Below, piece by piece: positions 1-9,264 of a DNA stretch of 64,000 bases (its first letter is position 1; each line of letters opens with the position of its first letter). The translations under genes and the position numbers were made by a program. The notes under the pieces are model-generated. The model did no database searches. It was not told the DNA's origin and was given only the letters and a program-made list of their open reading frames with translations. Source of the DNA: Ureibacillus massiliensis 4400831 = CIP 108448 = CCUG 49529 (GTDB lineage: Bacteria; Bacillota; Bacilli; Bacillales_A; Planococcaceae); assembly GCF_000772965.1 (NCBI RefSeq), contig NZ_JPVQ01000014.1, positions 23,672 to 87,671 of the forward strand, written 5' to 3'.

Positions 1-458
1 ATACGTGCTTCTAATGCAAATTTCCATAAAAATTCATGGACAAGCTCTGTATCAAAGGTTCCGACTTTTTCAGTTAATGTAGGAGTAACACGGTATTCCA
101 AATGGGGACGATTTGAGCAATCGATGACTACTTGTGCTAGTGCATCATCCATTGGAACAAAGGCATTTCCATATCGTTTAATCCCTTTTTTATCTCCTAG
201 CGCTTCTCGGATTACTTGACCTAATACGATTCCGATATCCTCTGTTGTATGGTGGTCATCAATATGAGTGTCGCCGTGAGCAAGTATCTTACCATCAAAA
301 AGACCATGTTTAATGAAAAGGTCTAACATATGGTCCATAAAAGGAACCCCTGTATTAACCTCTGCTTTTCCTTCGCCATCTAAGTCTAATTCAACACTGA
401 TTTTCGTTTCGTTTGTCATGCGCTCGATTTTTGCAACTCTTCTTTTTAATTCGCTCAT
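1..458 (-). CDS. hisB: Imidazoleglycerol-phosphate dehydratase HisB, C-terminus cut by window edge
   Basis: Step 6 enzyme of histidine synthesis, dehydrating imidazole glycerol phosphate to imidazole acetol phosphate in the cytosol. About 152 codons are visible of a family that is usually about 195 residues, so the C-terminus lies outside the window. The frame starts at an ATG at 458 and reads MSELKRRVAKIER. It carries the Mn-binding HisB signatures FMDHMLDLFIKHG and DTHIDDHHTTED, and it stays open to base 1. It begins 3 nt after the hisD stop, so it is translated in the same operon (hisZ-hisG-hisD-hisB). The identification is firm; only completeness is unknown. Confidence 0.95.
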   Translation of the reverse strand, partial: MSELKRRVAKIERMTNETKISVELDLDGEGKAEVNTGVPFMDHMLDLFIKHGLFDGKILAHGDTHIDDHHTTEDIGIVLGQVIREALGDKKGIKRYGNAFVPMDDALAQVVIDCSNRPHLEYRVTPTLTEKVGTFDTELVHEFLWKFALEAR

Positions 459-461
459 TTT

Positions 462-1739
462 TTACTCTCCTTTAGACCAACCACGAGATTCTACTGCACG
501 AGCATGACCTTCAAGACCTTCCATTCTTGCAAGTCGAGCAATTTTAGGTGCATTTTGTTCCCATGTTTTTTCGCTATAATAAACAACATTTGTTCTTTTT
601 ATAAAGTCATCTACATTTAAGCCACTTGCAAACCTTGCTGTACTATTTGTCGGTAAGACATGATTTGTACCTGCAAAATAATCTCCAACCGGTTCTGAGC
701 TATATCGACCGATAAATACAGCACCCGCGTGGCGAATTTTTTCAGAAATATCGACTGCATCTTTTGTAATCACTTCTAAATGCTCAGGTGCTAACGAGTT
801 TACTGCTTCAATTGCACGATCTATATTTTCAGCAATATAAATTTGACCAAAGTTTTCAATGGATTTTCGAGCTATCTCTTCTCGCGGAAGTCCTGTAAGC
901 TGTTTTTCAACTTCTTCTTTTACTTCTTTGGCTAGTCTTTCACTTGTTGTGATTAACACAGCACATGCTAATGGATCGTGTTCTGCTTGAGATAATAAAT
1001 CTGCCGCCACTTCATCAGCAAAAGCTGAATCATCAGCTAATACACAAATTTCACTTGGACCAGCAATCATGTCAATGGCTACTTCCCCAAATACTTCACG
1101 TTTGGCAAGGGCTACAAAGATGTTACCTGGTCCTGTTATTTTATCAACTGGTGCAATCGTTTCTGTACCGTAGGCAAGGGCTGCTATTGCCTGCGCACCA
1201 CCGACTTTATAAATTTCTGAGATTCCTAGAATTGAAGCAGAAACTAAGACTGCTGATGGAAGCAAACCATCCCTTCCAGCAGGAGATGTGATGACAATTC
1301 GTTCAACGCCCGCCACTTGTGCAGGGATTACATTCATTAGAACGGAAGATGGATATGCAGCAGAACCACCTGGTACATATAAACCAACTGCATCGAGTGG
1401 AATAATTCGTTGTGACAGCCAAGAGCCATCCGCTAAAGGAAGCTTATAGCCGTCTCGTTTTTGCGCTTCATGATAATAACGAATATTTTCAGCTGCCTCT
1501 ACTAAATCTTGTTTTAATTGTGGATCGAAGCCTGCAACAGCCTCATCAATTTCTTCTTGTGAAACACGAAAATCACTAAGTGAAATACCATCCCACATCT
1601 CACTATATTTTCGAACAGCCTCATCGCCATTGTCGCGAACATCTTGCAAAACTTGGCGAACAGTTTTTAACTGCTCTTCATTGCCACCTTCTAGTTGTCT
1701 TTTTAATGATATAGCATCAGTTAGCTTTGTAATTTTCAC
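462..1739 (-). CDS. hisD: Histidinol dehydrogenase
   Basis: Catalyses the last two steps of histidine synthesis, oxidising L-histidinol to L-histidine with two NAD+. The 425 residues are full family length. Recognisable parts are GPGNIFVALAKREVFG (NAD region), AGPSEICVLAD, the zinc-ligand segment LLSQAEHDP and the catalytic APEHLEV motif near residue 320. It lies 15 nt downstream of hisG and 3 nt upstream of hisB in the his operon. Nothing looks unusual in length or motifs. Confidence 0.97.
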   Translation of the reverse strand: MKITKLTDAISLKRQLEGGNEEQLKTVRQVLQDVRDNGDEAVRKYSEMWDGISLSDFRVSQEEIDEAVAGFDPQLKQDLVEAAENIRYYHEAQKRDGYKLPLADGSWLSQRIIPLDAVGLYVPGGSAAYPSSVLMNVIPAQVAGVERIVITSPAGRDGLLPSAVLVSASILGISEIYKVGGAQAIAALAYGTETIAPVDKITGPGNIFVALAKREVFGEVAIDMIAGPSEICVLADDSAFADEVAADLLSQAEHDPLACAVLITTSERLAKEVKEEVEKQLTGLPREEIARKSIENFGQIYIAENIDRAIEAVNSLAPEHLEVITKDAVDISEKIRHAGAVFIGRYSSEPVGDYFAGTNHVLPTNSTARFASGLNVDDFIKRTNVVYYSEKTWEQNAPKIARLARMEGLEGHARAVESRGWSKGE

Positions 1740-1754
1740 AAGTACTCCTTCTCT

Positions 1755-2378
1755 CTAATTAACTAGTTTTTTTAATCGGGATACGATTTCTTGGATACGG
1801 GCACTTTTCATTCGATAACTTACTGGATTTGCAATTAATCGAGAAGAAACGTCGGTTATATGTTCATATTCAACAAGTCCATTTTCCTTTAACGTTCTAC
1901 CTGTTGATACGATATCAACGATGCGATCAGCCAATCCAATCATCGGTGCAAGCTCGATTGAACCGTTTAATTCAATAATCTCTACTTGTTCGCCAATTTC
2001 TTTATAATAATTCATCGCAATATTCGGATATTTTGTTGCAATACGTGGTGCAATTTCGTTCATCGTTGTATTCGGTAATCCTGCAGAAGCGATGTAGCAT
2101 TGACTTATTTTCAAATCTAATAATTCATGAACATTTCTTTTAAGCTCTAGTAATGTATCTTTCCCTGCTATGCCGATATCCGCTACCCCGTGTTCAACAT
2201 ATACGGGTACATCCATTGGTTTTGCTAATATAAAACGAATTTTTTCTTCAGGAATTTCAATCATTAGTTTGCGGGACATTTCCACTTCCTCAGGCAAGTT
2301 AAATCCTGAATCAATCAACATTTGGTATGCTTCCTCAAAAATTCGTCCTTTCGGCATTGCAATTGTTAATTCTGTCAT
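1755..2378 (-). CDS. hisG: ATP phosphoribosyltransferase catalytic subunit, short form
   Basis: First committed enzyme of histidine synthesis (ATP + PRPP to phosphoribosyl-ATP). At 207 residues this is the short HisG type, which lacks the C-terminal regulatory ACT-like domain and needs HisZ as partner. hisZ lies directly upstream and overlaps it by 4 nt, which fits a HisGZ hetero-octamer. The PRPP-binding loop is visible as [14 protein letters not shown] near residue 160. The ATG at 2378 is preceded by a GGAGG sequence inside the end of hisZ, so translation is probably coupled. Confidence 0.97.
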   Translation of the reverse strand: MTELTIAMPKGRIFEEAYQMLIDSGFNLPEEVEMSRKLMIEIPEEKIRFILAKPMDVPVYVEHGVADIGIAGKDTLLELKRNVHELLDLKISQCYIASAGLPNTTMNEIAPRIATKYPNIAMNYYKEIGEQVEIIELNGSIELAPMIGLADRIVDIVSTGRTLKENGLVEYEHITDVSSRLIANPVSYRMKSARIQEIVSRLKKLVN

Positions 2379-3541
2379 TGCTCAACATCCTCCTGGCTTA
2401 CATAAACAACTTCATCAAATAATTTGATAAATGCTTGTTCGTCTAAAAGTCCTTCCTTCGCTTGTAATGTTACAAGTTTACCTTCAGTTCGTAATGAATT
2501 AGCAATCCCTAATGCTTTTGTAAACTGTGCATTTTCAAAAATAACAAGAGATGTTTGTTCTTCTTTTTGTAGTGCAGGGAGTATTTCAAGTAAGCGGTCA
2601 ACACGAAGCCCAAAGCCTGTAGCCCCAACATCGTTACCAAAGCGTTGCAATAGTCCATCATAACGTCCGCCATTACCAAGAGGGAAGCCACTTCCTTCTG
2701 CAAACACTTCAAAAAGCATTCCTGTATAGTAGTTCATGTGACTAGAAAGCGTGAAATCGAATGAAACATACTCAGATAAATCAGCAGCCTCCATAATTTC
2801 AGCCAGCTGTCTCATATATAAAAGAGCATCATTTTTGGATACATACTTTTCAATTTGCTGTATTGATTCAATATTTGTAGCCTCGTTTATAAACTCTAAT
2901 AATGCATTTGATTTTGTTTTAGGTAAATCAAAAGCTACAACTGCTTCCTCAAAGCCAACATAGTTTCGCTCTACTAATAGTGAGCGTAGTTTATTTGCTT
3001 GCTCTTCACTCTCTGTATAATCTCTTAAAATGCAGTTTAAAACACCTGCATGCCCGATTGTTACTTTAAAAGAATGAATACCATAATTTTGAAGAAGTTT
3101 AATAGCCGTAATTATTACTTCCGAATCTGCAAAAACTGTCTTATCTCCAATAATTTCAACACCCATTTGGTCAAATTCTGCCGGGCGCCCTCCTTCTGTT
3201 TGCTGTGCTCTAAAAACATTTGCGAAGTAAGCTAAACGTAAAGGAATTTTTTCTTTTAATAATTTTGACGTCGCAACACGTGCAATTGGCGTAGTCATAT
3301 CTGGTCGTAAAACAAGAGTATTTCCTTGCGTATCCACTAATTTAAATAATGAAGCGTCATATATAGCGGATGCTTTACCAACAGTATCGTAATATTCTAA
3401 TGTCGGCGTTTTGATAAAATCAAAGCCACGTGCACGAAGAAATTTACGTCCAATTTGTTGCATAGCCTCCATCTTTTCATATGTAATCGGGAACGTATCT
3501 CGCATCCCTATTGGTTTTTCAAACATTTTAATCGATGACAT
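2375..3541 (-). CDS. hisZ: ATP phosphoribosyltransferase regulatory subunit HisZ
   Basis: Histidyl-tRNA-synthetase paralogue that activates short-form HisG and mediates histidine feedback. The class II synthetase fold is visible ([14 protein letters not shown], the motif-2-like region [20 protein letters not shown], and [11 protein letters not shown]). The length of about 388 residues, with no C-terminal anticodon-binding domain of HisRS type, favours HisZ over HisS. The ATG at 3541 is chosen because GGTGGGAAGTGG sits just upstream. A TTG at 3559 would place the SD inside the gene. It is the first gene of the his operon, with a good promoter at 3606-3634. Confidence 0.95.
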   Translation of the reverse strand: MSSIKMFEKPIGMRDTFPITYEKMEAMQQIGRKFLRARGFDFIKTPTLEYYDTVGKASAIYDASLFKLVDTQGNTLVLRPDMTTPIARVATSKLLKEKIPLRLAYFANVFRAQQTEGGRPAEFDQMGVEIIGDKTVFADSEVIITAIKLLQNYGIHSFKVTIGHAGVLNCILRDYTESEEQANKLRSLLVERNYVGFEEAVVAFDLPKTKSNALLEFINEATNIESIQQIEKYVSKNDALLYMRQLAEIMEAADLSEYVSFDFTLSSHMNYYTGMLFEVFAEGSGFPLGNGGRYDGLLQRFGNDVGATGFGLRVDRLLEILPALQKEEQTSLVIFENAQFTKALGIANSLRTEGKLVTLQAKEGLLDEQAFIKLFDEVVYVSQEDVEQ

Positions 3542-3605
3542 TTTTCCACTTCCCACCAATTTTACTTTAGTATGCTAGAGTGTTAGAGAACTAGTTTATG
3601 AAAGT

Positions 3606-3634
3606 ATTGTATCTAATTATGATTATTTCGTCAA
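3606..3634 (-). promoter_or_regulatory. Sigma-A-type promoter of the his operon
   Basis: On the minus strand TTGACG (3634-3629) and TACAAT (3611-3606) are separated by 17 nt, one base off consensus in each box. They lie about 65 nt upstream of the hisZ start. No T-box or other leader structure was recognised in the short untranslated region, so histidine control is probably at the enzyme level or through a factor not visible here. Confidence 0.7.
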
Positions 3635-3685
3635 TTCATTTATTCACTTTTACAGGTTTAACTACTTTTAGAGCTATAAAACAAT

Positions 3686-3717
3686 AAAACCCACTATTTA
3701 GAAAATAGTGAGTTTTT
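3686..3717 (-). terminator. Intrinsic terminator after yvoF
   Basis: Inverted repeat AAAACTCACTATT / AATAGTGGGTTTT with a short loop, read on the minus strand 10 nt past the yvoF stop. It separates the hprK-lgt-ppaX-yvoF unit from the his operon promoter. Confidence 0.75.
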
Positions 3718-3726
3718 ACTTTGCAC

Positions 3727-4260
3727 TCATGCATTCTGCCATATTGGAACATCGTTCTTTTTTCGTTCTGCCATTTCTTCTGCTGTATAAATAATACGCA
3801 TTGGATTCCCACCGCACATCGATCCAGCTGGCACATCTTTATGAACTAATGTTGCAGCAGATACAATCGCTCCATCACCAATTTCCACACCAGGTAATAT
3901 CGTTGAATTTGCACCTATCATGACATTACTGCCTATGTTTACATCTCCTAACCGATATTCATCAATTAAATATTCATGTGCTAATATCGTTGTATTAAAC
4001 CCGATAATAGTGTTATCTCCAATTGAAATGCGCTCTGGAAACATTGAATCTGGCATAACCATTAAAGCTAACGATGTTTTTTGACCGATTTTCATTTTTA
4101 AACAGCTACGATAAATCCAATTTTTCCAACTCATAAATGGTGTAATACGTCCAATTTGGATGAAAATAAAACATTTCATCACTTTCCAAAAGGAAACGGT
4201 TCTATATACATGCCATAATGAGTTAGCCCCTTCTACTTTGTATCGTTCCGTTCTCCTCAT
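3727..4260 (-). CDS. yvoF: Hexapeptide-repeat acyltransferase (YvoF type)
   Basis: A left-handed beta-helix acyltransferase of 177 residues. Residues about 75-160 show hexapeptide repeats (ISIGDN, IGFNTT, VNIGSN, VMIGAN, VEIGDG) and end in the typical GSMCGGNPMRII cap. The acceptor is unknown. It follows ppaX by 7 nt, and its SD (AAGGGG) overlaps the ppaX stop region. B. subtilis has a similar gene, yvoF, in the same hprK-lgt-ppaX neighbourhood, which is the basis for the symbol. It could acetylate a sugar or cell-wall precursor, but nothing in the sequence decides that. Confidence 0.85.
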   Translation of the reverse strand: MRRTERYKVEGANSLWHVYRTVSFWKVMKCFIFIQIGRITPFMSWKNWIYRSCLKMKIGQKTSLALMVMPDSMFPERISIGDNTIIGFNTTILAHEYLIDEYRLGDVNIGSNVMIGANSTILPGVEIGDGAIVSAATLVHKDVPAGSMCGGNPMRIIYTAEEMAERKKNDVPIWQNA

Positions 4261-4267
4261 AAACTAA

Positions 4268-4900
4268 TTACCCCTTCACAATCGACAATAAATCAGACAT
4301 ATGATAAAGAATATAATCTGGATTAAATTGTTTTAAAAACGCTTCACCTTTTAATGACCATGAAACACCAGCAGTTTTTACTCCTGCATTTTTCCCTGCT
4401 TCGATATCATGGTAATTGTCTCCAATCATCATCACTTCACCTTTATCGACCCCTAATTTTTCGATTGCTAGCAACACAGGTTCCGGGTCTGGCTTAACAT
4501 TTGTGACATCTTCAATACCGATCCAAAACTCAAAGAAATGGCGGGCTCCCATAATATCTAATCCGCGCTCAATCGTATCACGCCTTTTTGTTGAAACGAT
4601 GGCTAGTCGAATTCCTTGAGACTTTAATTGTTCTAATGTCTCAATTACACCTTCATACTCTGTCACTAATTCATCGTGGTGCTCATGATTCCAAGTGCGA
4701 TATTTTAAAATCATATCCTCCACTTCATCAGGTGCAATCTCCTCAAAGGTTTCTTTTAAGGATGGTCCTATAAATTGAATACAATCTTCTGGCTTGTACA
4801 TCCCAGGAAATCTTTCCTCTAAGACGTGCATAAATGTTTGAATGATTAAGTCATTCGTATTCAGCAATGTACCATCGAAATCAAAAAGTATAGCTTTCAT
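4268..4900 (-). CDS. ppaX: Pyrophosphatase PpaX (HAD family)
   Basis: HAD-superfamily phosphatase of 210 residues. All four HAD motifs are visible: DFDGTLLNTND (nucleophile Asp8), the Ser/Thr motif IVSTKRR, the Lys at KPDPEPV and the acidic GDNYHDIEAGKNAG. In Bacillus PpaX hydrolyses the pyrophosphate released when HprK dephosphorylates Ser-HPr. The presence of hprK and lgt just upstream in the same orientation supports that assignment over a generic phosphoglycolate phosphatase. SD AAAGGAG lies 10 nt before the ATG. Confidence 0.92.
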   Translation of the reverse strand: MKAILFDFDGTLLNTNDLIIQTFMHVLEERFPGMYKPEDCIQFIGPSLKETFEEIAPDEVEDMILKYRTWNHEHHDELVTEYEGVIETLEQLKSQGIRLAIVSTKRRDTIERGLDIMGARHFFEFWIGIEDVTNVKPDPEPVLLAIEKLGVDKGEVMMIGDNYHDIEAGKNAGVKTAGVSWSLKGEAFLKQFNPDYILYHMSDLLSIVKG

Positions 4901-4961
4901 TATTTCTTAACTCCTTTGTTAACCAAAGTGAAGCATGAATGGATTTTATATTTTACGTAAA

Positions 4962-5789
4962 TTATTTATCTTTATATCTCACGACTGGACGTACTTTAAG
5001 TCTTCGATAAACAATTCCAATAACACCGATTACTATACATAAAATAGATACTACCTGTGCTGATCTCAAATCAAGTCCAAATAAATATAGACTATCTGTT
5101 CTTAAACCTTCGATAAAGTATCGACCGATAGAATACCATATTAAATATGAGAAAAAGATTTCGCCTCGATGTAAATTCACTTTTCGTAATAATAATAAAA
5201 TGATAAGTCCCACTACATTCCATAAAGATTCATATAAGAATGTTGGGTGGAAATAGGATAGCCCATATACTGGATCATTGATATACATTTGATTGATAAT
5301 CCAATCCGGCAACATTAGACTGCGTATAAACTCTTCTGAAACTGGGCCACCATATGCTTCTTGGTTCATGAAATTGCCCCATCTACCGACAATTTGGCCG
5401 ATTAAAATACTTGGAGCTGCAATATCAGCGACTTTAAGAAAACTGATACCCTTTTTACGACAGAATATAAATGCAGTAATAATAGCACCAATCAGTGCCC
5501 CATGAATGGCAATACCACCATTCCAGATTTGAATGATTTTATCGGGATTTGCACCATAATAATCCCATTCCATCGCTACATAATAGATACGGGCAGAAAT
5601 GATTGAAATAGGAATAGCCCAAATAAGTAAATCTGCAAAGAAGTCCTTTGGCAAACCTCTTTTCTTCCCTTCATATTGGGCAACCACATATGCTATAACA
5701 ATACCAGAAGCTATTAAAATTCCATACCATCGTACTGGAATACTCCCGATGGTGAAAGCAACTGGATTGATATCAAGTAATAAACTCAT
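4962..5789 (-). CDS. lgt: Prolipoprotein diacylglyceryl transferase
   Basis: Membrane enzyme that transfers diacylglycerol from phosphatidylglycerol to the lipobox cysteine of prelipoproteins. It has 275 residues with about seven hydrophobic segments. The essential HGALIGAI segment and the Lgt signature [14 protein letters not shown] are both present. Several lipoproteins in this window (cytochrome c, the YtkA-like and propeller proteins, PrsA, the ComEC-like hydrolase) would be its substrates. It lies between hprK and ppaX, 39 nt from hprK, consistent with one operon. Confidence 0.96.
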   Translation of the reverse strand: MSLLLDINPVAFTIGSIPVRWYGILIASGIVIAYVVAQYEGKKRGLPKDFFADLLIWAIPISIISARIYYVAMEWDYYGANPDKIIQIWNGGIAIHGALIGAIITAFIFCRKKGISFLKVADIAAPSILIGQIVGRWGNFMNQEAYGGPVSEEFIRSLMLPDWIINQMYINDPVYGLSYFHPTFLYESLWNVVGLIILLLLRKVNLHRGEIFFSYLIWYSIGRYFIEGLRTDSLYLFGLDLRSAQVVSILCIVIGVIGIVYRRLKVRPVVRYKDK

Positions 5790-5828
5790 TCCTTGTCTCC
5801 TCTCTAGCCTAAAATAGATCTTTATTTA

Positions 5829-6767
5829 TTAATAATCATCTAGATCATCTTGCATTGAAATTACTTCATCTAAACGGCGTGAAAACTCCTGAGCTGCATT
5901 TACACCAAGTTTTTTCAATCGATAGTTCATTGCCGCCACTTCAATAATTACTGAGACGTTTCGTCCTGGTTGAACAGGAATCGTTAATTTCGTAATTTCT
6001 GTATCGATTATTTTCATCTTTTCTTCATCTAGACCTAGTCGATCATAGACTTTTTCTGGATCCCAGTTTTCTAGTTCTACAATAAGTGTAATTCGCTTTT
6101 TAGGTCTTACTGCACTAGCACCGAACAGTGTTATAATGTCAATTATTCCAATTCCACGAATTTCTAAAAGGTGTTCTAATAAAGGCGGTGGACTACCAAC
6201 GATTAAATCCTCTGCTTCTTGTCGTATTTCCACACAGTCATCCGCTACTAACCGATGACCTTTCTTAATCAATTCAAGAGCTGTTTCACTTTTCCCTACA
6301 CCACTTTTTCCGATGATTAATACACCAATACCATATACGTCCACTAGTACACCATGCATTGCTGCTGAAGGTGCCAACTTACTTTCTAAAAAGTTCGTTA
6401 ATCTACTTGAAAAACGTGTCGTTTTCATCGATGTAGTAAGTACTGGTACACTATTTTCATTGGAGGCTTGAATCAGCTCTTCCGGCACTTCCATCCCTCG
6501 AGATATGATAATAGCAGGAGTGTCTTGTGAACAAAGCTTTAACATGCGTTCATATTTTAAATTTGATGGAAGCATATCAAAAAACGATAATTCTGTTCGT
6601 CCAATTAATTGTACACGGTTTGCCGGATAATGTGTAAAATATCCCGCCATTTCTAATCCAGGGCGAGAAATGTCACTTGTAGTTATGTAACGACCGATTC
6701 CTTCATTTCCACTTACTAAATTTAAATTAAATTTTTCCATAACATCCTTTGACGTAACTTGTATCAT
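5829..6767 (-). CDS. hprK: HPr kinase/phosphorylase
   Basis: Bifunctional enzyme that phosphorylates HPr on Ser46 with ATP or PPi, and dephosphorylates it to give PPi; it is the sensor of carbon catabolite repression. Walker A is visible as [12 protein letters not shown], followed by the HPrK signature [12 protein letters not shown] near residue 200. The 312 residues match the family. The start is set at the ATG at 6767 because AAGGGG lies 8 nt upstream; a GTG at 6776 overlaps that SD. It is the first gene of the hprK-lgt-ppaX-yvoF cluster. Confidence 0.96.
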   Translation of the reverse strand: MIQVTSKDVMEKFNLNLVSGNEGIGRYITTSDISRPGLEMAGYFTHYPANRVQLIGRTELSFFDMLPSNLKYERMLKLCSQDTPAIIISRGMEVPEELIQASNENSVPVLTTSMKTTRFSSRLTNFLESKLAPSAAMHGVLVDVYGIGVLIIGKSGVGKSETALELIKKGHRLVADDCVEIRQEAEDLIVGSPPPLLEHLLEIRGIGIIDIITLFGASAVRPKKRITLIVELENWDPEKVYDRLGLDEEKMKIIDTEITKLTIPVQPGRNVSVIIEVAAMNYRLKKLGVNAAQEFSRRLDEVISMQDDLDDY

Positions 6768-6914
6768 GTTTAACACCCCTTACCTTAATTGACATACTGT
6801 ACTTATTTTAGCATGTTATAGTAGAAATGAAATCAATTATGTCGAATCGATATAAATAAACAGAACTCCCATTACTCTATTAGAATAATTTCCCCAAAAG
6901 TTTATTAAAGAAAG

Positions 6915-6952
6915 TAAAAAAACGACAAAATCTCTATGAAAGATTTTGCCGC
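6915..6952 (-). terminator. Intrinsic terminator after the cytochrome c gene
   Basis: On the minus strand CGGCAAAATCT and AGATTTTGTCG pair around a short loop and are followed by a run of T. It lies about 10 nt past the cytochrome stop and isolates that gene from hprK downstream. Confidence 0.8.
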
Positions 6953-6962
6953 TTGAAAAAAA

Positions 6963-7376
6963 TTATTTCAATGTTGATAAGTAAGCTGCTGCAGCTTGTG
7001 CTTCATCACCTTGAACAATATTAGGAGGCATGCCACCTTGTCCATTTTGGATAACGTTTAAAATCTCTTCTTCTGAAAGACGAGAACCAACATTATTTAA
7101 AGCAGGGAAGCTACCCATACCTTCTAAATTTTGACCATGACAAGATATACAATTTTTTTGTACAACTGCTTGACCATCTGCTGCTGCTTGATCAGTAGTA
7201 CCATCATCAGTTGTACCTTGCTCTGTTCCATCAGTAGCATTGTCATTCGTAGTATCTTCGTCAGTAGGATTTGTTTGCTCTGTGTCTGTTCCATTATTAG
7301 TTGCTTCATCTCCGCCACCACAAGCAGCTAAGAAAATTGCTGAACCAAACACAAGTGCAAGCCATGCTTTTTTCAT
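6963..7376 (-). CDS. Membrane-anchored c-type cytochrome (c551-like lipoprotein)
   Basis: A 137-residue lipoprotein: signal sequence with lipobox LAAC near residue 19, an acidic Thr/Asp/Asn-rich linker (about residues 24-68), then a single-heme domain with CISCH (about residue 76) and a distal Met ligand in GGMPPN. This layout matches small extracytoplasmic cytochromes such as CccB of B. subtilis, which pass electrons to the terminal oxidase. The gene is monocistronic, with its own promoter and terminator. The low-complexity linker probably works as a flexible tether. The exact redox partner cannot be read from the sequence. Confidence 0.9.
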   Translation of the reverse strand: MKKAWLALVFGSAIFLAACGGGDEATNNGTDTEQTNPTDEDTTNDNATDGTEQGTTDDGTTDQAAADGQAVVQKNCISCHGQNLEGMGSFPALNNVGSRLSEEEILNVIQNGQGGMPPNIVQGDEAQAAAAYLSTLK

Positions 7377-7402
7377 TTGTACCCCTCCATTGTATAAATT
7401 TT

Positions 7403-7434
7403 GTTACTAAGAAAATAATATCCTTTTTAGTAAC
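7403..7434. repeat. Perfect 8-bp inverted repeat in the cytochrome c leader
   Basis: GTTACTAA at 7403-7410 and its complement TTAGTAAC at 7427-7434, 16 nt apart, between the predicted promoter and the SD of the cytochrome gene. It could be a regulator-binding site or an RNA hairpin; no known motif was matched. Confidence 0.45.
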
Positions 7435-7445
7435 CGTTTTCTTTG

Positions 7446-7474
7446 ATTTCACAAATCTTTTAGAAAAACGTCAA
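7446..7474 (-). promoter_or_regulatory. Candidate promoter of the cytochrome c gene
   Basis: Minus-strand TTGACG (7474-7469) and TGAAAT (7451-7446) with a 17-nt spacer. The -35 box is good and the -10 box weaker. The rest of the 320-nt gap 7377-7696 is AT-rich; no gene or further signal was recognised beyond the SD of the next gene at about 7680. Confidence 0.45.
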
Positions 7475-7696
7475 ATATTATATTACCATATTTGGAATCA
7501 TTTTTTCATTCAATCAGCCTCAAACGGTAAAAGGATATAAATATTCAGTTACGTTATTTTTTTCGTAACAGCAAAGTTTTATACATGATACCTTCGATAA
7601 TGAAAATATTATTTTTAAAAAAATTTATTCTCGGTTATGCACACCAACATAAAACAACAAAAGAAACATAAGTTGGTAAAAAGGGGTGTGTGAATT

Positions 7697-8473
7697 TTGG
7701 GAACATTATTATTTGAAGTGAAAAATCATATTGCCTACATAACATTAAACCGTCCAGAGGTTTTAAATGCATTTAATTACGAAATGTTAGTGGAATTAGA
7801 AATAGCGGTTGAATCTATACTTCAGGATTCTGAAATTAGGGCAGTAATATTACGAGGAGCCGGAGAAAAGGCATTTTCAGTTGGTGCTGATTTAAAGGAA
7901 CGGAAACATTTACCGGATTCACTTGTTATTCGAAACTTAAATAAGTTTGGACAAGTTTTTAACATGATTGAACAACTACCACAAGTAACCATTTGTATTT
8001 TGAACGGATACGCATTTGGCGGTGGTCTTGAATTAGCACTTTGTTGTGATTTCCGAATTGCCTCATCTAACGTAAAAGTAGGTTTAACAGAAACAAGCTT
8101 AGGAATTACACCCGGCGCTGGAGGAACAATACGGTTACCAAAGCTCATTGGGCAAACAAAAGCCATGGAGCTAATCCTGACAGCAAAACATATAACAAGT
8201 GAGGAAGCTTATCAGATTGGTCTTATTTCAAAAATTAGCACTGCTGAAGAGCTTGATCAAACAGTTGAGGATTTTGTTCAATCGATTCTAAAAAATGCAC
8301 CTATCGCCCTTCTACAAGCAAAATTTGCAGTGAAACATGGTATGAATGTGGACATACAAACAGGCTTACAAATAGAGCGTAAAGCATATGAATTAACATT
8401 AAATAGCGAAGATCGGATCGAGGCTTTACAAGCATTCGCGGAGAAACGGAAACCGGTTTTTAAAGGAAAATAG
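7697..8473 (+). CDS. Enoyl-CoA hydratase/isomerase family protein
   Basis: Crotonase-fold protein of 258 residues, likely hydrating a 2-enoyl-CoA in fatty-acid or branched-acid breakdown. Both catalytic glutamates are in place: FGGGLELALCCDF (oxyanion hole and first Glu) and LTETSLGITPGAGGT (second Glu). The C-terminus ends in the usual EKRKPVFKGK. Translation starts at TTG 7697, with AAGGGG about 11 nt upstream. It stands alone between two terminators, so the substrate cannot be inferred from neighbours. A second, divergent paralogue lies at 37169-37951. Confidence 0.9.
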   Translation: MGTLLFEVKNHIAYITLNRPEVLNAFNYEMLVELEIAVESILQDSEIRAVILRGAGEKAFSVGADLKERKHLPDSLVIRNLNKFGQVFNMIEQLPQVTICILNGYAFGGGLELALCCDFRIASSNVKVGLTETSLGITPGAGGTIRLPKLIGQTKAMELILTAKHITSEEAYQIGLISKISTAEELDQTVEDFVQSILKNAPIALLQAKFAVKHGMNVDIQTGLQIERKAYELTLNSEDRIEALQAFAEKRKPVFKGK

Positions 8474-8499
8474 CCACTTTTGCAAATCGCAAAGTGGCT
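8473..8499. terminator. Hairpin between convergent genes
   Basis: GCCACTTTTGC and GCAAAGTGGC pair immediately after the enoyl-CoA hydratase stop. The following tract is AT-rich rather than pure T, so terminator strength is uncertain. It would serve the plus-strand gene. Confidence 0.5.
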
Positions 8500-8512
8500 T
8501 ATATATATCCCT

Positions 8513-9154
8513 TTATTTACGCTTCCTTGATTTCAATGCGCCGAAAATTGCTGGTAATACGGAAATAAATATAATTAATAAGATAACAATCGAGAAGTTT
8601 TCTTTAATAATTGGAATATTTCCGAAGAAATAACCTGCTAAAGTACAAATAAGTACCCATAGAACTGCGCCAATTACATTGTAAATGAGAAAATATCTAT
8701 AATTCATTCGACTTGCGCCTGCTACAAATGGGATAAATGTTCTTATAAATGGCATGAAGCGAGCAAATACGATTGTTTTACCACCATGTTTGTTAAAGAA
8801 GCGTTGGGCTGCTTGCATTCTTTCCTCATTAATAAAACGGCCAAGAAATGAATTTGGTGAAATAGCTAGTCCTACCTTTTTCCCAATATGATAATTAAGT
8901 GTATCACCTAGTATAGCTGCTGATATAAACAGTACGATTAAAGCAAATAAATTAAAAGCCCCTAGAGCAGCTAATGTACCACTAGCAAATAGTAAAGAAT
9001 CTCCAGGTAAAAACGGCATGATTACGACACCAGTTTCTACAAAGACGATGGAAAAGATAATTCCGTATGCCCATCCTCCAAATTGCTGAATAATTTCAAC
9101 AAGATGCTCATCAATATGTAGAATGAAGTCGATTAACCCTTGAATAAATGACAT
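8513..9154 (-). CDS. DedA/SNARE-associated family membrane protein
   Basis: A 213-residue polytopic membrane protein of the DedA family, implicated in lipid-carrier or phospholipid transport and membrane homeostasis. The signature region is clear: GGKTIVFARFMPFIRTFIP, containing the conserved arginines, and an upstream G-D-S-L-L-F segment. The start is placed at ATG 9154 (MSFIQGLIDF), because residues further upstream would be a charged non-conserved extension and the family begins here. It is transcribed alone, 110 nt after the acyl-CoA ligase. Confidence 0.9.
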   Translation of the reverse strand: MSFIQGLIDFILHIDEHLVEIIQQFGGWAYGIIFSIVFVETGVVIMPFLPGDSLLFASGTLAALGAFNLFALIVLFISAAILGDTLNYHIGKKVGLAISPNSFLGRFINEERMQAAQRFFNKHGGKTIVFARFMPFIRTFIPFVAGASRMNYRYFLIYNVIGAVLWVLICTLAGYFFGNIPIIKENFSIVILLIIFISVLPAIFGALKSRKRK

Positions 9155-9264
9155 AATGTTCTCGCTTTCAATGAAATAATATATTATTTTTATTTTACTT
9201 GTTACATAGTAGTCTGTCATCTTCACTTTAGAAGAATCATTTATTAGTTAAACGTTAATTTTGT

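Noticed and set aside
965..1291. Plus-strand open frame opposite hisD
   Set aside because: Low-complexity, Leu/Gln/His-rich translation fully inside the conserved hisD gene; an antisense shadow with no SD.
6789..6794. TTGACA on the plus strand upstream of hprK
   Set aside because: No -10 box at a proper distance and no plus-strand gene follows; the region belongs to the leader of minus-strand hprK.
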